In this document: positions 1-6,306 of the stretch, one piece after another | Position numbering within the stretch: position 1 is the stretch's first letter | Layout of the letters: each line of letters begins with the position of its first letter | Source: Desulfocapsa sp. | Lineage (GTDB): Bacteria > Desulfobacterota > Desulfobulbia > Desulfobulbales > Desulfocapsaceae | DNA length: 9,468 nucleotides | Direction of reading: 5' to 3' | Assembly: GCA_029934915.1 (NCBI GenBank) | Contig: JAOZLI010000091.1 | Span: 1-9,468, forward strand | The notes under the pieces: model-generated | The model's input: only the letters and a program-made list of their open reading frames with translations | Told to the model about the DNA's origin: nothing | Databases searched by the model: none | Program-made: the position numbers and the translations under genes

Positions 1-150
1 CTTTGACAGCTCCAAGATCCTGTCCCAGCCGTCACGCACAACACCGGGAAGAACCTGAGCCGTCACCCCTGCATCCCTTGCACGCCCAAGCACTTCTTGA
101 AACACCTCTGCAAACACCGGCAAATCAATATGGCTGTGCGTATCTATCAA
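1..150 (-). CDS. TatD-family metal-dependent hydrolase, N-terminal part (runs off the left edge)
   Basis: The first 50 codons of a minus-strand gene are visible; the remainder lies beyond base 1. The peptide begins M-I-D-T-H-S-H-I-D, with the HxH metal-binding pair near the N-terminus that typifies TatD/YcfH/YabD-type hydrolases (TIM-barrel, amidohydrolase superfamily, often annotated as DNases). It continues with an FAEVFQEVLGRARDAGV helix like the segment that follows in that family. An in-frame TAA lies nine codons before the HxH region, and the only start codon after it is TTG at 148-150. An AGAGG ribosome-binding site (157-161) sits 6 nt upstream, which supports a TTG start. Because only 50 residues are seen, TatD is a family-level call; another short-chain amidohydrolase is possible. 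Confidence 0.72.
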   Translation of the reverse strand, partial: MIDTHSHIDLPVFAEVFQEVLGRARDAGVTAQVLPGVVRDGWDRILELSK

Positions 151-388
151 ATCTTGCCTCTTTTTATCTTAGACACCTTGAGCCCTTTTGACTATTAGCG
201 GCCAGTAATGATATCGCAGCTACGCTAAGTTAATATCTTTCTCTATGAGCGTTGTGGTGTATTTAGTTTTTAAATAACCACTAGGTGGCGAGAATCTAGA
301 ATTGTTAAAAACCATGCTATCGATTAAGTGCAGTAAGGTCGTGACCAGACCAACCCACAGGTCGGATTTTTAAAAAGCAGAACTCGCC
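151..388. other. Intergenic region between porin stop and TatD-like start
   Basis: This 238-nt AT-rich gap holds no convincing ORF or RNA gene. Small symmetrical elements are present, for example CCAC-TAG-GTGG near 281-291 and TTTTTAAAAA at 367-376. I could not identify a clear intrinsic terminator for the porin or a convincing promoter for the TatD-like gene. Confidence 0.5.
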
Positions 389-1813
389 TTAGAAATAATA
401 ACCAAAATTGATATTAAACCGAGAATTCCATTGATCGTTACCGTTCACGCCAAAGTCACCAACCCCGTGGTTAATATTAGTGTAATCATCGCCCTTATCC
501 CCGATAAACAGATTACCATCCGACAGGGCGTAATCGGTGTATATGTACCAGCCGCCACTGGCCCAGGCAGCACCAACAATGAACATATTAGAGTTGTTGG
601 ATTTATCATCGTCTTTCAGAATGGAGCTGTATTCAACGTAAGGGAGAACAGAATCGAGCCAAGGGATTTGCGGAGTCTTGACAGTGTAGCTCACTGATAG
701 TGCGCCAATCCACGCTTTTGTTGCTGTCGGCCAGGCAAAGTCAAAGGCACCCATGGGAAGCAGTTCATCGGTACCGAGCGGGTTGTCAGCCTCAATATCA
801 TATTCATAACGGGTCAACTGGCTTGCAATCTTAAGCGCATTCCAAGTGTTTACCATATGGATGGATCCTGCCCAATGACTGCCGTCACTAGCCTGTTTCC
901 CATCGAGTTGGCCATATTCAATGGAAATACCGAGATCCGTGGGAACAACAATTCGCTCAAAACCGTAAATGGCTCGCATGTTGAACTGATTTCGTTCCTC
1001 ATAGCCGTTTACCGCAGAGCTTACGACATCACCGTTTTCATCTATGGCAGAACGCCAGGTGACCGCATCAAAGCTGTAGCGAGCGCTGTCCTCACTTGCT
1101 CCGTTCCAGTTTCCTTCACCACTGTAATACCAGGCGACGCCAATATCCCAGTTTCCATGTTGAACCAAATATTTAATGCCGAGATCCTGGTCGTCCGCAA
1201 GCCCCACATAATAATGCTGATCAAAAAACCAGCTCTGTGATACGCCGTAGGGACCGGGACCAAATGGAACCCGGTTTACTCCTGCCTGAACCTGACCAGC
1301 ATCTTTAAAGTCGTAACCCAGCCAACCGGTGTGCAGAAAATTATAACCATCATACCAGCGATATTCAAACTTACCGATCCATTGCTGGTAATCAAGGGAA
1401 AGATTGAGACGAAAGGTGTCCAGTTCAAAGTTGCCGCCATTGCCGCCCCTGGATGGGGAGTCTCCAGCATCGCTGTAATCGCCTATAACATAGTTGACCC
1501 GCATTGCCCCGCCAATGGTCACGGGGCCAAGGGTAATGTCGGTGGATTCAGGTTCAGCGGACGACGCGACGTTTTTTATATTTATCCCTTCTTCACCCTT
1601 TGCTTTTTCAAGTTCTGCCGTGGCTTCTTTCAGCTGTTCTGCCAGGTCGGCAACATGTTGTTCCATCGCCTGGATCTTCGGGGATGGAACTTTTTCCTCA
1701 GCCTGGGCCGGAGAGAGAGCAAAGAATAGAGCGATGGTGCCAAATAGTAGCAAAGAATTTTTTGCCATCAAGCCCTTCACGAGTTTAGAATGCACTGTTC
1801 TTTGATTATTCAT
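389..1813 (-). CDS. Outer-membrane porin with N-terminal coiled coil
   Basis: A 474-codon ORF with outer-membrane beta-barrel character. A hydrophobic signal segment (residues about 19-36) ends in A-Q-A before EE, fitting signal peptidase I. Residues about 45-75 are a charged, heptad-like coiled coil, as seen in porins with a periplasmic or peptidoglycan-facing N-terminus. From about residue 95 the chain shows alternating hydrophobic and aromatic strands rich in Tyr, Trp, Asn and Gly, and ends in ...NINFGYYF with the terminal Phe recognised by the BAM complex. Two starts are possible: ATG at 1811-1813, or Met16 at 1766-1768, which gives a more typical signal peptide and has a GAAGGG site just upstream. 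It lies downstream of the BCCT transporter on the same strand, separated by hairpin repeat copy A. A role in passing small solutes is likely, but the substrate is not readable from sequence. Confidence 0.78.
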   Translation of the reverse strand: MNNQRTVHSKLVKGLMAKNSLLLFGTIALFFALSPAQAEEKVPSPKIQAMEQHVADLAEQLKEATAELEKAKGEEGINIKNVASSAEPESTDITLGPVTIGGAMRVNYVIGDYSDAGDSPSRGGNGGNFELDTFRLNLSLDYQQWIGKFEYRWYDGYNFLHTGWLGYDFKDAGQVQAGVNRVPFGPGPYGVSQSWFFDQHYYVGLADDQDLGIKYLVQHGNWDIGVAWYYSGEGNWNGASEDSARYSFDAVTWRSAIDENGDVVSSAVNGYEERNQFNMRAIYGFERIVVPTDLGISIEYGQLDGKQASDGSHWAGSIHMVNTWNALKIASQLTRYEYDIEADNPLGTDELLPMGAFDFAWPTATKAWIGALSVSYTVKTPQIPWLDSVLPYVEYSSILKDDDKSNNSNMFIVGAAWASGGWYIYTDYALSDGNLFIGDKGDDYTNINHGVGDFGVNGNDQWNSRFNINFGYYF

Positions 1814-1898
1814 TGGCTGTTTTCCATTGTAATTATTCAGATGTTCTCAAAACCCGGTTAAATTCCAACCCCTTTAAAACTTGAGTAAACTCGGAACC
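1814..1898 (-). other. Porin leader region
   Basis: These 85 nt separate hairpin repeat A from the porin ATG. I see no promoter with two good hexamers, so co-transcription with the BCCT gene through the repeat is as likely as a separate promoter. Confidence 0.35.
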
Positions 1899-2005
1899 GT
1901 AACTGTTCAGAAGTGCCCAGGTTCGTTCAGGCTGGTCGCCGTAGTGTACGATTTTGTACATGAGGCGTCCAGACCGGACGAAAATGGGTGCTGCTGGACA
2001 GTTAC
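1899..2005 (+). repeat. Long-hairpin interspersed repeat, copy A (107 nt)
   Basis: The element is an imperfect inverted repeat along its whole length. The outer arms GTAACTGT and ACAGTTAC pair perfectly. The stem then continues with few interruptions for about 37 pairs (CCCA/TGGG, TTCGT/ACGA, CTGG/CCAG). The inner part, 1937-1967, is identical over 31 nt to the inner part of copy B and folds with the apical segment TAC-GATTTT-GTA. A tandem T-G wobble (1914-1915 against 1989-1990) sits 16-17 nt from each end. The repeat begins 7 nt after the BCCT stop codon and lies before the porin. Orientation '+' is given because wobble pairs form in the plus-strand sense. Confidence 0.88.
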
Positions 2006-2012
2006 CTTCCTT

Positions 2013-3794
2013 TTACGTTTCAATGTTTTCTACAACGGTGGTTACAACCTCGGTCACCTCATGCTCCTGCATTGTTTTTTTCACCGCCTTTTGTACGGCA
2101 TTCTCCACGTACATTTCATTGGAAAAGCCGATAAAGAGGGAATACACACCAACCAGCAGGACAATTGCAAAGGGCAGACCGGTACAGACGGAAGCAGTCT
2201 GCAGTGTTGCCAGGCCGCCACCGATCAACAGGACAGCGGCTATCACCCCTTCAACAATTGCCCAGAATACCCGCTGTGGTGTGGGTGAATCCAGTTTTCC
2301 ACCCGATGTCAGATGATCAACCACCAACGAGCCGGAATCAGAAGAGGTTACGAAGAATATTGTCACCAGTAGAATGGCGACCAGTGACAGTACCTGAGTA
2401 AGTGGATAATGCTGCAGCATCACAAACATGGCAGTGGCCACATCATCCTTCACTGCAGTGACGATATCCACGGTTCCACTTGCCTGTAGAGAAATTGCGG
2501 CCCCGCCAAAAATAGACATCCAGAGAAAGGAGAGCATGGTCGGAATAAAGATAACACCCAGAACAAATTCTCTCACCGTCCTTCCTTTGGAAATACGGGC
2601 AATAAACATACCGACAAAGGGAGACCATGAGATCCACCAGGCCCAGTAAAATACAGTCCAGGAACCTTGCCAGTTGCTTTCAAGAAAGGTTTCCGTCCAC
2701 AGGGCGAGCTCCGGAAAGATATAAAAATAGTATCCGACATTCTGAGTTGCCCCTCTCAAAAGGTAAACAGTTGGCCCCACAAAAAGGAGGACGAGCATAA
2801 AGAGTGCAGCCAGGATCATATTTCCCTGGCTAAGGTATTTAACTCCCTTATCAAGTCCTGACATTACAGAAAGAACAGCAAAACCGGTAATGACAAAGAT
2901 GATAATAACCTGGGTGGTGGTGCTGACATCAACACCAAATAGAAAATTCAGACCGGCATTAACCTGCTGCACGCCAAGCCCCAATGAAGTTGCTAAACCG
3001 ACCAGCGTCGCCAGCACTGACAGAACATCAATGAGGTTACCCCAGAAACCATAAATTTTCTCACCCAGTAACGGATAAAAAATGGACCGAATAGTAAGGG
3101 GAAGGCCTCGGTTATAAGCAAAAAAGGCCAGTCCCAAACCAACAATGGCATAAATGGCCCAGGGATGCAGACCCCAGTGAAAAAAAGTTACTCCCATGGC
3201 CGCCCGGGCCGCTTGGGGCGTCTGCGCTTCAATCCCATCGAACATTGGCGAGGGCGAGGCGTAGTGGTACATGGGCTCACCCACACTCCAGAACATTAGA
3301 CCTATCCCCATACCAGCACTGAGCAGCATAGCAAACCATGCAGGAGTAGAAAACTCCGGCTTGGCATCAATACCACCGAGACGAATGGTACCGAATCGAC
3401 CAAAAGCAAAGTAAAAAGCTGCCACGATGAAGATATTGGAGGCCAGGATTAGAAACCAGCCAGTGGTGGTGGTAATAGATTCCAGGGCCGATTTGAAAAA
3501 GGCACTGGTGTCCTGCTTAAACATCAGGGTAAGAATGATAAAAACAAGAAGAATGGCGGTGGAAGAGAGGGTGACATGAGGGTGGATATCAAACCCGTAT
3601 CCGGCCCAGTTTGTATCACCCGGCTCCCTGTCCGGAGCATCGTCTTCCACCGACGCGGTGGGGCGGATTTGTAAACCTTTAAAAATATCCCGCTCAAGAA
3701 TGGCCTTTTCCCTGGCCTTTTCCTCCACCTTTTTCAACTCTTTTGCAAGAGCTGCTTCTTTTTCAGCTTGTTTTTCGTTTGTATAATGACTCAC
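2013..3794 (-). CDS. BCCT-family transporter (betaine/choline/carnitine type)
   Basis: A 593-residue secondary transporter of the inner membrane, probably importing a quaternary ammonium compound such as glycine betaine, choline or carnitine for osmoprotection or catabolism. Family hallmarks are visible: GMGIGLMFWSVGEP (161-174) in the glycine-rich third helix, WTVFYWAWWISWSPF (379-393) with the Trp-rich substrate box followed by VGMFIARISKGRT, and TSSDSGS (483-489). About twelve hydrophobic segments run from residue 75 to 560. The N-terminal 70 residues form a charged, Lys/Glu-rich cytoplasmic tail with coiled-coil character, and the C-terminal tail (about 565-593) is also charged, as in osmotically regulated members. 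The start is GTG (3792-3794), with AAGGAG (complement of 3802-3807) 7 nt upstream. It is divergent from the selenoprotein gene and followed after 7 nt by repeat A. The substrate cannot be assigned. Confidence 0.93.
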   Translation of the reverse strand: MSHYTNEKQAEKEAALAKELKKVEEKAREKAILERDIFKGLQIRPTASVEDDAPDREPGDTNWAGYGFDIHPHVTLSSTAILLVFIILTLMFKQDTSAFFKSALESITTTTGWFLILASNIFIVAAFYFAFGRFGTIRLGGIDAKPEFSTPAWFAMLLSAGMGIGLMFWSVGEPMYHYASPSPMFDGIEAQTPQAARAAMGVTFFHWGLHPWAIYAIVGLGLAFFAYNRGLPLTIRSIFYPLLGEKIYGFWGNLIDVLSVLATLVGLATSLGLGVQQVNAGLNFLFGVDVSTTTQVIIIFVITGFAVLSVMSGLDKGVKYLSQGNMILAALFMLVLLFVGPTVYLLRGATQNVGYYFYIFPELALWTETFLESNWQGSWTVFYWAWWISWSPFVGMFIARISKGRTVREFVLGVIFIPTMLSFLWMSIFGGAAISLQASGTVDIVTAVKDDVATAMFVMLQHYPLTQVLSLVAILLVTIFFVTSSDSGSLVVDHLTSGGKLDSPTPQRVFWAIVEGVIAAVLLIGGGLATLQTASVCTGLPFAIVLLVGVYSLFIGFSNEMYVENAVQKAVKKTMQEHEVTEVVTTVVENIET

Positions 3795-3824
3795 TTCCCT
3801 GCTCCTTTTTTCCTACTCCATTCT

Positions 3825-3843
3825 TCTGTTTATTTCAAACAGA
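3825..3843 (-). promoter_or_regulatory. Perfect inverted repeat in the BCCT leader
   Basis: TCTGTTT-ATTTC-AAACAGA has 7-bp perfect arms and a 5-nt spacer. It lies about 18 nt upstream of the BCCT ribosome-binding site. If the candidate BCCT promoter at 3851-3880 is right, this would form a stem-loop at the very 5' end of the transcript. It could equally be an operator. No trans-acting factor can be named. Confidence 0.45.
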
Positions 3844-3850
3844 CGCAAAA

Positions 3851-3880
3851 GTAATACATGTATTTATCTATCACTGACAA
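3851..3880 (-). promoter_or_regulatory. Candidate sigma70-type promoter for the BCCT gene
   Basis: On the minus strand TTGTCA (complement of 3875-3880) is followed after 18 nt by TATTAC (complement of 3851-3856). The -35 matches 5 of 6 consensus bases and the -10 is weaker. Its -35 overlaps that of the divergent candidate promoter. It is a pattern match only. Confidence 0.3.
3853..3864. promoter_or_regulatory. 12-bp palindrome in the divergent intergenic region, possible operator
   Basis: AATACATGTATT is a perfect 12-bp palindrome between the divergent BCCT and selenoprotein genes. It overlaps the candidate BCCT -10 element, a position suited to repression. No regulator gene is present in the window. 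Confidence 0.35.
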
Positions 3881-3902
3881 ATCCTGTTAAAGCAAGTATC
3901 GT
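3874..3902 (+). promoter_or_regulatory. Candidate promoter for the selenoprotein gene
   Basis: CTGACA (3874-3879) is followed after a 17-nt spacer by TATCGT (3897-3902). The -35 matches 5 of 6 consensus bases and the -10 matches 4 of 6. This would leave a leader of roughly 40 nt before the ATG at 3949. Confidence 0.3.
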
Positions 3903-3935
3903 GCGAACAAATTTACAATAACAATTTTCACTCTT

Positions 3936-3940
3936 AAGGA
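3936..3940 (+). promoter_or_regulatory. Ribosome-binding site that fixes the selenoprotein start
   Basis: AAGGA lies 8 nt before the ATG at 3949-3951. No comparable site precedes the GTG at 4027. This favours translation starting upstream of the TGA and reading through it. Confidence 0.75.
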
Positions 3941-3948
3941 AAACTACC

Positions 3949-4425
3949 ATGACTCCCGAAGATATGCGAGAAAAGGCAATGGATCTTTTCAAAAAACGTT
4001 TCCACTGAAGCCAGGCCATCCTGACCGTGGGTCTGGAAAAGATAAACCAACAAGACGAAAATGTGATCAAAGCCGTTGGCGCTTTCGGTGGCGGGATTGC
4101 CAGTTCAGGTTCCACCTGCGGTACACTTCTGGGTGCAGTGGCAGCGGTATCTGCTCTACATAGTAGAGGAAGCCTGGAAGGGAAAGAAAACCCGCGTATG
4201 TGGGGAACCGGGAAGCGACTTGTTAAAGCATTTGACAAACTTACTGAAGAGTTTGGCGGCAATACCTGTAGGGAAATTACTCTGATGGAATGGACTGATC
4301 GGGAAGCAGTTAAAGACTACTACTCCAACCCTGACAGTCGGCGTAAAATTTGTATCCAGCTGGTTGGTGATCTGGCATTCACTCTTGGAGAAATTTTAGA
4401 AAAAGAAATGGCACGACTTGATTAA
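3949..4425 (+). CDS. C_GCAxxG_C_C family selenoprotein (in-frame UGA at codon 20)
   Basis: Read through one TGA (4006-4008), this is a 158-residue protein of the C_GCAxxG_C_C putative redox family (about 140 residues, four invariant Cys). The motifs occur in order: F-H-U20-S-Q-A-I-L, where the family has F-x-C-S-Q-A; the FGGGIA segment (46-51); S-T-C57-G-T-L-L-G, the CGAxxG-like motif with Thr for Ala; C107; and C135. Selenocysteine thus sits exactly at the first conserved Cys, and the other three are kept. The reading frame is intact on both sides of the TGA, with similar codon use and a good AAGGA site before the ATG. A stem-loop follows the TGA directly. A thiol/selenol redox role is inferred; no substrate is known to me. 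Family members are often found near transporter genes, and here the BCCT gene is the divergent neighbour. The alternative is a nonsense-mutated gene or a sequencing error. Confidence 0.87.
4006..4008 (+). other. UGA selenocysteine codon
   Basis: This TGA is codon 20 counting from the ATG at 3949. It replaces the first conserved Cys of the family, within F-H-U-S-Q-A. Recoding requires SelA, SelB, SelC and SelD, none of which is encoded in this window. Confidence 0.82.
4011..4036 (+). promoter_or_regulatory. Bacterial SECIS-like stem-loop
   Basis: Starting 2 nt after the TGA, CCAGGCC (4011-4017) can pair with GGGTCTGG (4029-4036) to give seven pairs including one G-U. The apical loop contains CCTGACC with a G about 15 nt past the TGA. 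Bacterial SECIS elements are hairpins in the coding sequence just 3' of the UGA with a G in the apical loop, so the position fits, though the loop is at the near end of the usual spacing. No folding program was run. Confidence 0.6.
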
Positions 4426-5558
4426 GGTAAAACACCACGAGCCCGAAAAGGTTGATAGAGCGGATCGCCAATCAGCACCATTTTCCAGGAGATAAAGGGT
4501 AAACTAAGGGAATACGCCTCAACCAGGGTAAAATCACCGTCGAGGAGTAATCCAAAAAAGACCTGTGGAAAGGGAAATGCCTGCACATAAGGTTCACCAA
4601 CCGGGCCAATGGTTGCCGCCACACCATCTTCAAGGAGTCTTTTACACCAGACCTGGCTGTCCTTTTTTTTCAGTGTTGTGCATTCTGCGCTTGCGATATG
4701 GTAAGCCACAGCACCCTGCTGCCATTCAAAAGCATCTACATATTTTGCCAAACTATACCAGCCGCAATAGAGGGCTGCTTCCGGGGCTTGGCCTGCTGCA
4801 AAAAGGCTGCCTTTTTCATCAAGGATCGTTGGCAAAACGGGTTTTGTAATCCTGGCCGCCTGATGGATTGCATTATCATACAGGCCATAGCCCTGCAATT
4901 TTTTCTTTTTCTCAGGTTCGGGCCAGCGGGCATCAAAATAGGCTGTTCCAATCAAGCCCTTTTCCTCAACGGCTAAACTGTCTGTAATCACTCGACGTAC
5001 TGTAGCAGCATCCGGCCCATCCAGGCGGGATACCATAAGTACCTGGCCTTTCTTATATGTGGTTTTCTGTCTTTGAAATTTTACAAAATAAGGATTTGCA
5101 ACCCAATCATCCACCGGTGCATCTTCAACCTTTACAAGGCTGAGTTCCGAGTCAACTGAAGCCACAGGATCACGCTGGCGACGTGTTGTATGGTTCTGTT
5201 TTGCTTCCTGGCTTTTAGGAGAAGACAAGCGACCATCAATACGAAGGGGCATCCCGTAAAAGAGTAACAGGCAACTGATGTTCGGTTTGTCCTGCAAAAA
5301 CTTTCGCACGGGTGCTGCGATTTCATCGTCGTAAAAATGACGCGCTATTCCTTCGTTGGCGGCCGTTTGAATGACAAGCAGATTTTCGGAGGGAATCTGT
5401 CGTTCCTGCATATAAAAACGCGCCAATTCCACGCCATCCTTCTCCTGCCCGTTGGCAACTACGAGAATTTCGTTGGGAGAAAGAGCTTGGGCACTGGCGG
5501 CAAAGTATAAGACAAACAGAGCAAAACTGAAAAAAATGATTATCAATTTTCGAGACAT
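4422..5558 (-). CDS. Secreted TIGR03790-family protein of unknown function
   Basis: A 378-residue exported protein. It has a signal peptide (residues 1-25, MSRKLIIIFF... ending A-Q-A before LSPNE). The mature part has the TIGR03790 pattern: an N-terminal S-P-N-E-I-L-V-V-A-N segment with an E-L-A-R-F-Y-M helix, CLLLFYGMPLRI (96-107), a variable polar region (about 110-150), then YCGWYSLAKYVDAF (264-277), GAVAYHIAS (282-290), AATIGPVGEPYVQAFPFP (314-331) and IGDPLYQPF (363-371). The function of this family is not established. The frame stays open 40 codons further upstream to 5678, but that part is read from hairpin repeat B. The ATG at 5556-5558 directly before the signal peptide is the sensible start. 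No clear Shine-Dalgarno site precedes it; repeat B ends 8 nt upstream. The stop codon overlaps that of the convergent selenoprotein gene by 2 nt. Confidence 0.82.
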   Translation of the reverse strand: MSRKLIIIFFSFALFVLYFAASAQALSPNEILVVANGQEKDGVELARFYMQERQIPSENLLVIQTAANEGIARHFYDDEIAAPVRKFLQDKPNISCLLLFYGMPLRIDGRLSSPKSQEAKQNHTTRRQRDPVASVDSELSLVKVEDAPVDDWVANPYFVKFQRQKTTYKKGQVLMVSRLDGPDAATVRRVITDSLAVEEKGLIGTAYFDARWPEPEKKKKLQGYGLYDNAIHQAARITKPVLPTILDEKGSLFAAGQAPEAALYCGWYSLAKYVDAFEWQQGAVAYHIASAECTTLKKKDSQVWCKRLLEDGVAATIGPVGEPYVQAFPFPQVFFGLLLDGDFTLVEAYSLSLPFISWKMVLIGDPLYQPFRARGVLP

Positions 5559-5566
5559 TCGGCTAT

Positions 5567-5675
5567 GTAACCGTTTGCCAGTGCTACAGATTCGTTCAAG
5601 CGGGACGCCGTAGTGTACGATTTTGTACATGAGGCGGCTCGATCGGACGAATATGGAGTGCTGGTGAACGGTTAC
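5567..5675 (+). repeat. Long-hairpin interspersed repeat, copy B (109 nt)
   Basis: The arms GTAACCGTT and AACGGTTAC pair perfectly at the ends. The stem continues through CCAGTGC/GTGCTGG and ATTCGT/ACGAAT into an inner hairpin with GTGTAC-GATTTT-GTACAT. Positions 5606-5636 are identical to 1937-1967 of copy A. The tandem wobble is at 5582-5583 against 5659-5660, the same offset from the ends as in copies A and C. The outer stem base pairs differ from copy A (C-G in place of T-A at the sixth pair) but pairing is kept. It starts 7 nt after the stop of the yqaA-like gene and ends 8 nt before the TIGR03790 start codon. Confidence 0.88.
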
Positions 5676-5682
5676 CAAAACA

Positions 5683-6306
5683 TCAAATCAGATATTTAAC
5701 TAAGGCAAAGCCACCAACAAGAAGGACAAGAAAAACAATGGAAAGAATATTGAAATACTTTTCAATAAAATATTTTACAGGAGGTCCAAATTTCCAGATA
5801 AAGACAGCAACCAGAAAAAATCTAGCCGACCGGGAAACCAGAGAAGCCAGCATAAAGGTAGGAAAATTAATATGAAACGCTCCAGCCGTGATAGTAAACA
5901 ACTTATACGGTAAGGGGGTAAACCCTGCAGCGCCAACTGCCCAGGCATCGTACTCCTGATACAGGCTCTGGACGGTGAGATACTTCTCACTGAGTCCATA
6001 AAAACCCATAATTGGAGTACCAACACCATCCATAAACCACATGCCAAGACCATAGCCAAAAGCACCACCAAGGACAGATCCCGCAGCACACATGGCAGCG
6101 TACTTAAAGGATTTTTTAGGGACTGCAATGCAAAGAGCAATCAGAAAGACATCGGGAGGAATAGGAAAAAAGGAAGATTCGACAAAGGCGATGGCAAAAA
6201 GTACCCAGATTCCATAGGGAGTCTGCAACCACTCCATACACTGGTCGTACAGACGACGCATGATTCCTTTTTTCTGTTCTTGTATTGCTTCAACCATTCC
6301 AGCCAT
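5683..6306 (-). CDS. YqaA-type VTT-domain (DedA-related) inner-membrane protein
   Basis: A 207-residue polytopic membrane protein of the VTT/DedA superfamily, closest in pattern to YqaA. Family features are VESSFFPIPPDVFLIAL (42-58), in which the acidic residue and the F-P-I-P-P-D loop are typical, followed by Gly-rich helices (76-90). Next come FTPLPYKLFTITAGAF (129-144) and SRSARFFLVA (158-167) with the conserved Arg residues, and a final transmembrane helix (about 187-205). Members of this superfamily act in lipid carrier or phospholipid translocation and membrane homeostasis; the substrate of this one is unknown. Its ATG lies inside the 3' end of pcm (17-nt overlap), with AGGAG just upstream. 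Met4 and Met16 (preceded by AAAAGGA) are alternative starts. The gene is probably translated together with pcm. Repeat B starts 7 nt after its stop. Confidence 0.86.
   Translation of the reverse strand: MAGMVEAIQEQKKGIMRRLYDQCMEWLQTPYGIWVLFAIAFVESSFFPIPPDVFLIALCIAVPKKSFKYAAMCAAGSVLGGAFGYGLGMWFMDGVGTPIMGFYGLSEKYLTVQSLYQEYDAWAVGAAGFTPLPYKLFTITAGAFHINFPTFMLASLVSRSARFFLVAVFIWKFGPPVKYFIEKYFNILSIVFLVLLVGGFALVKYLI

Noticed and set aside
857..1729. Plus-strand ORFs opposite the porin gene (857-1240, 1331-1729)
   Set aside because: They mirror the porin coding sequence, show no domain pattern or signal, and have no matching ribosome-binding context.
3864..4262. Minus-strand ORF of 132 codons opposite the selenoprotein
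   Set aside because: It is a shadow frame; the plus strand carries the recognisable family motifs.
4027..4425. Selenoprotein gene taken as a short CDS starting at GTG 4027
   Set aside because: There is no ribosome-binding site there, and it would drop the conserved F-x-(C/U)-S-Q-A segment that is encoded in frame just upstream.
3949..4425. Pseudogene with a nonsense mutation
   Set aside because: The TGA falls exactly on a conserved Cys codon, the rest of the frame is intact and a hairpin follows it; selenocysteine is the simpler reading, though genome-level checking is needed.
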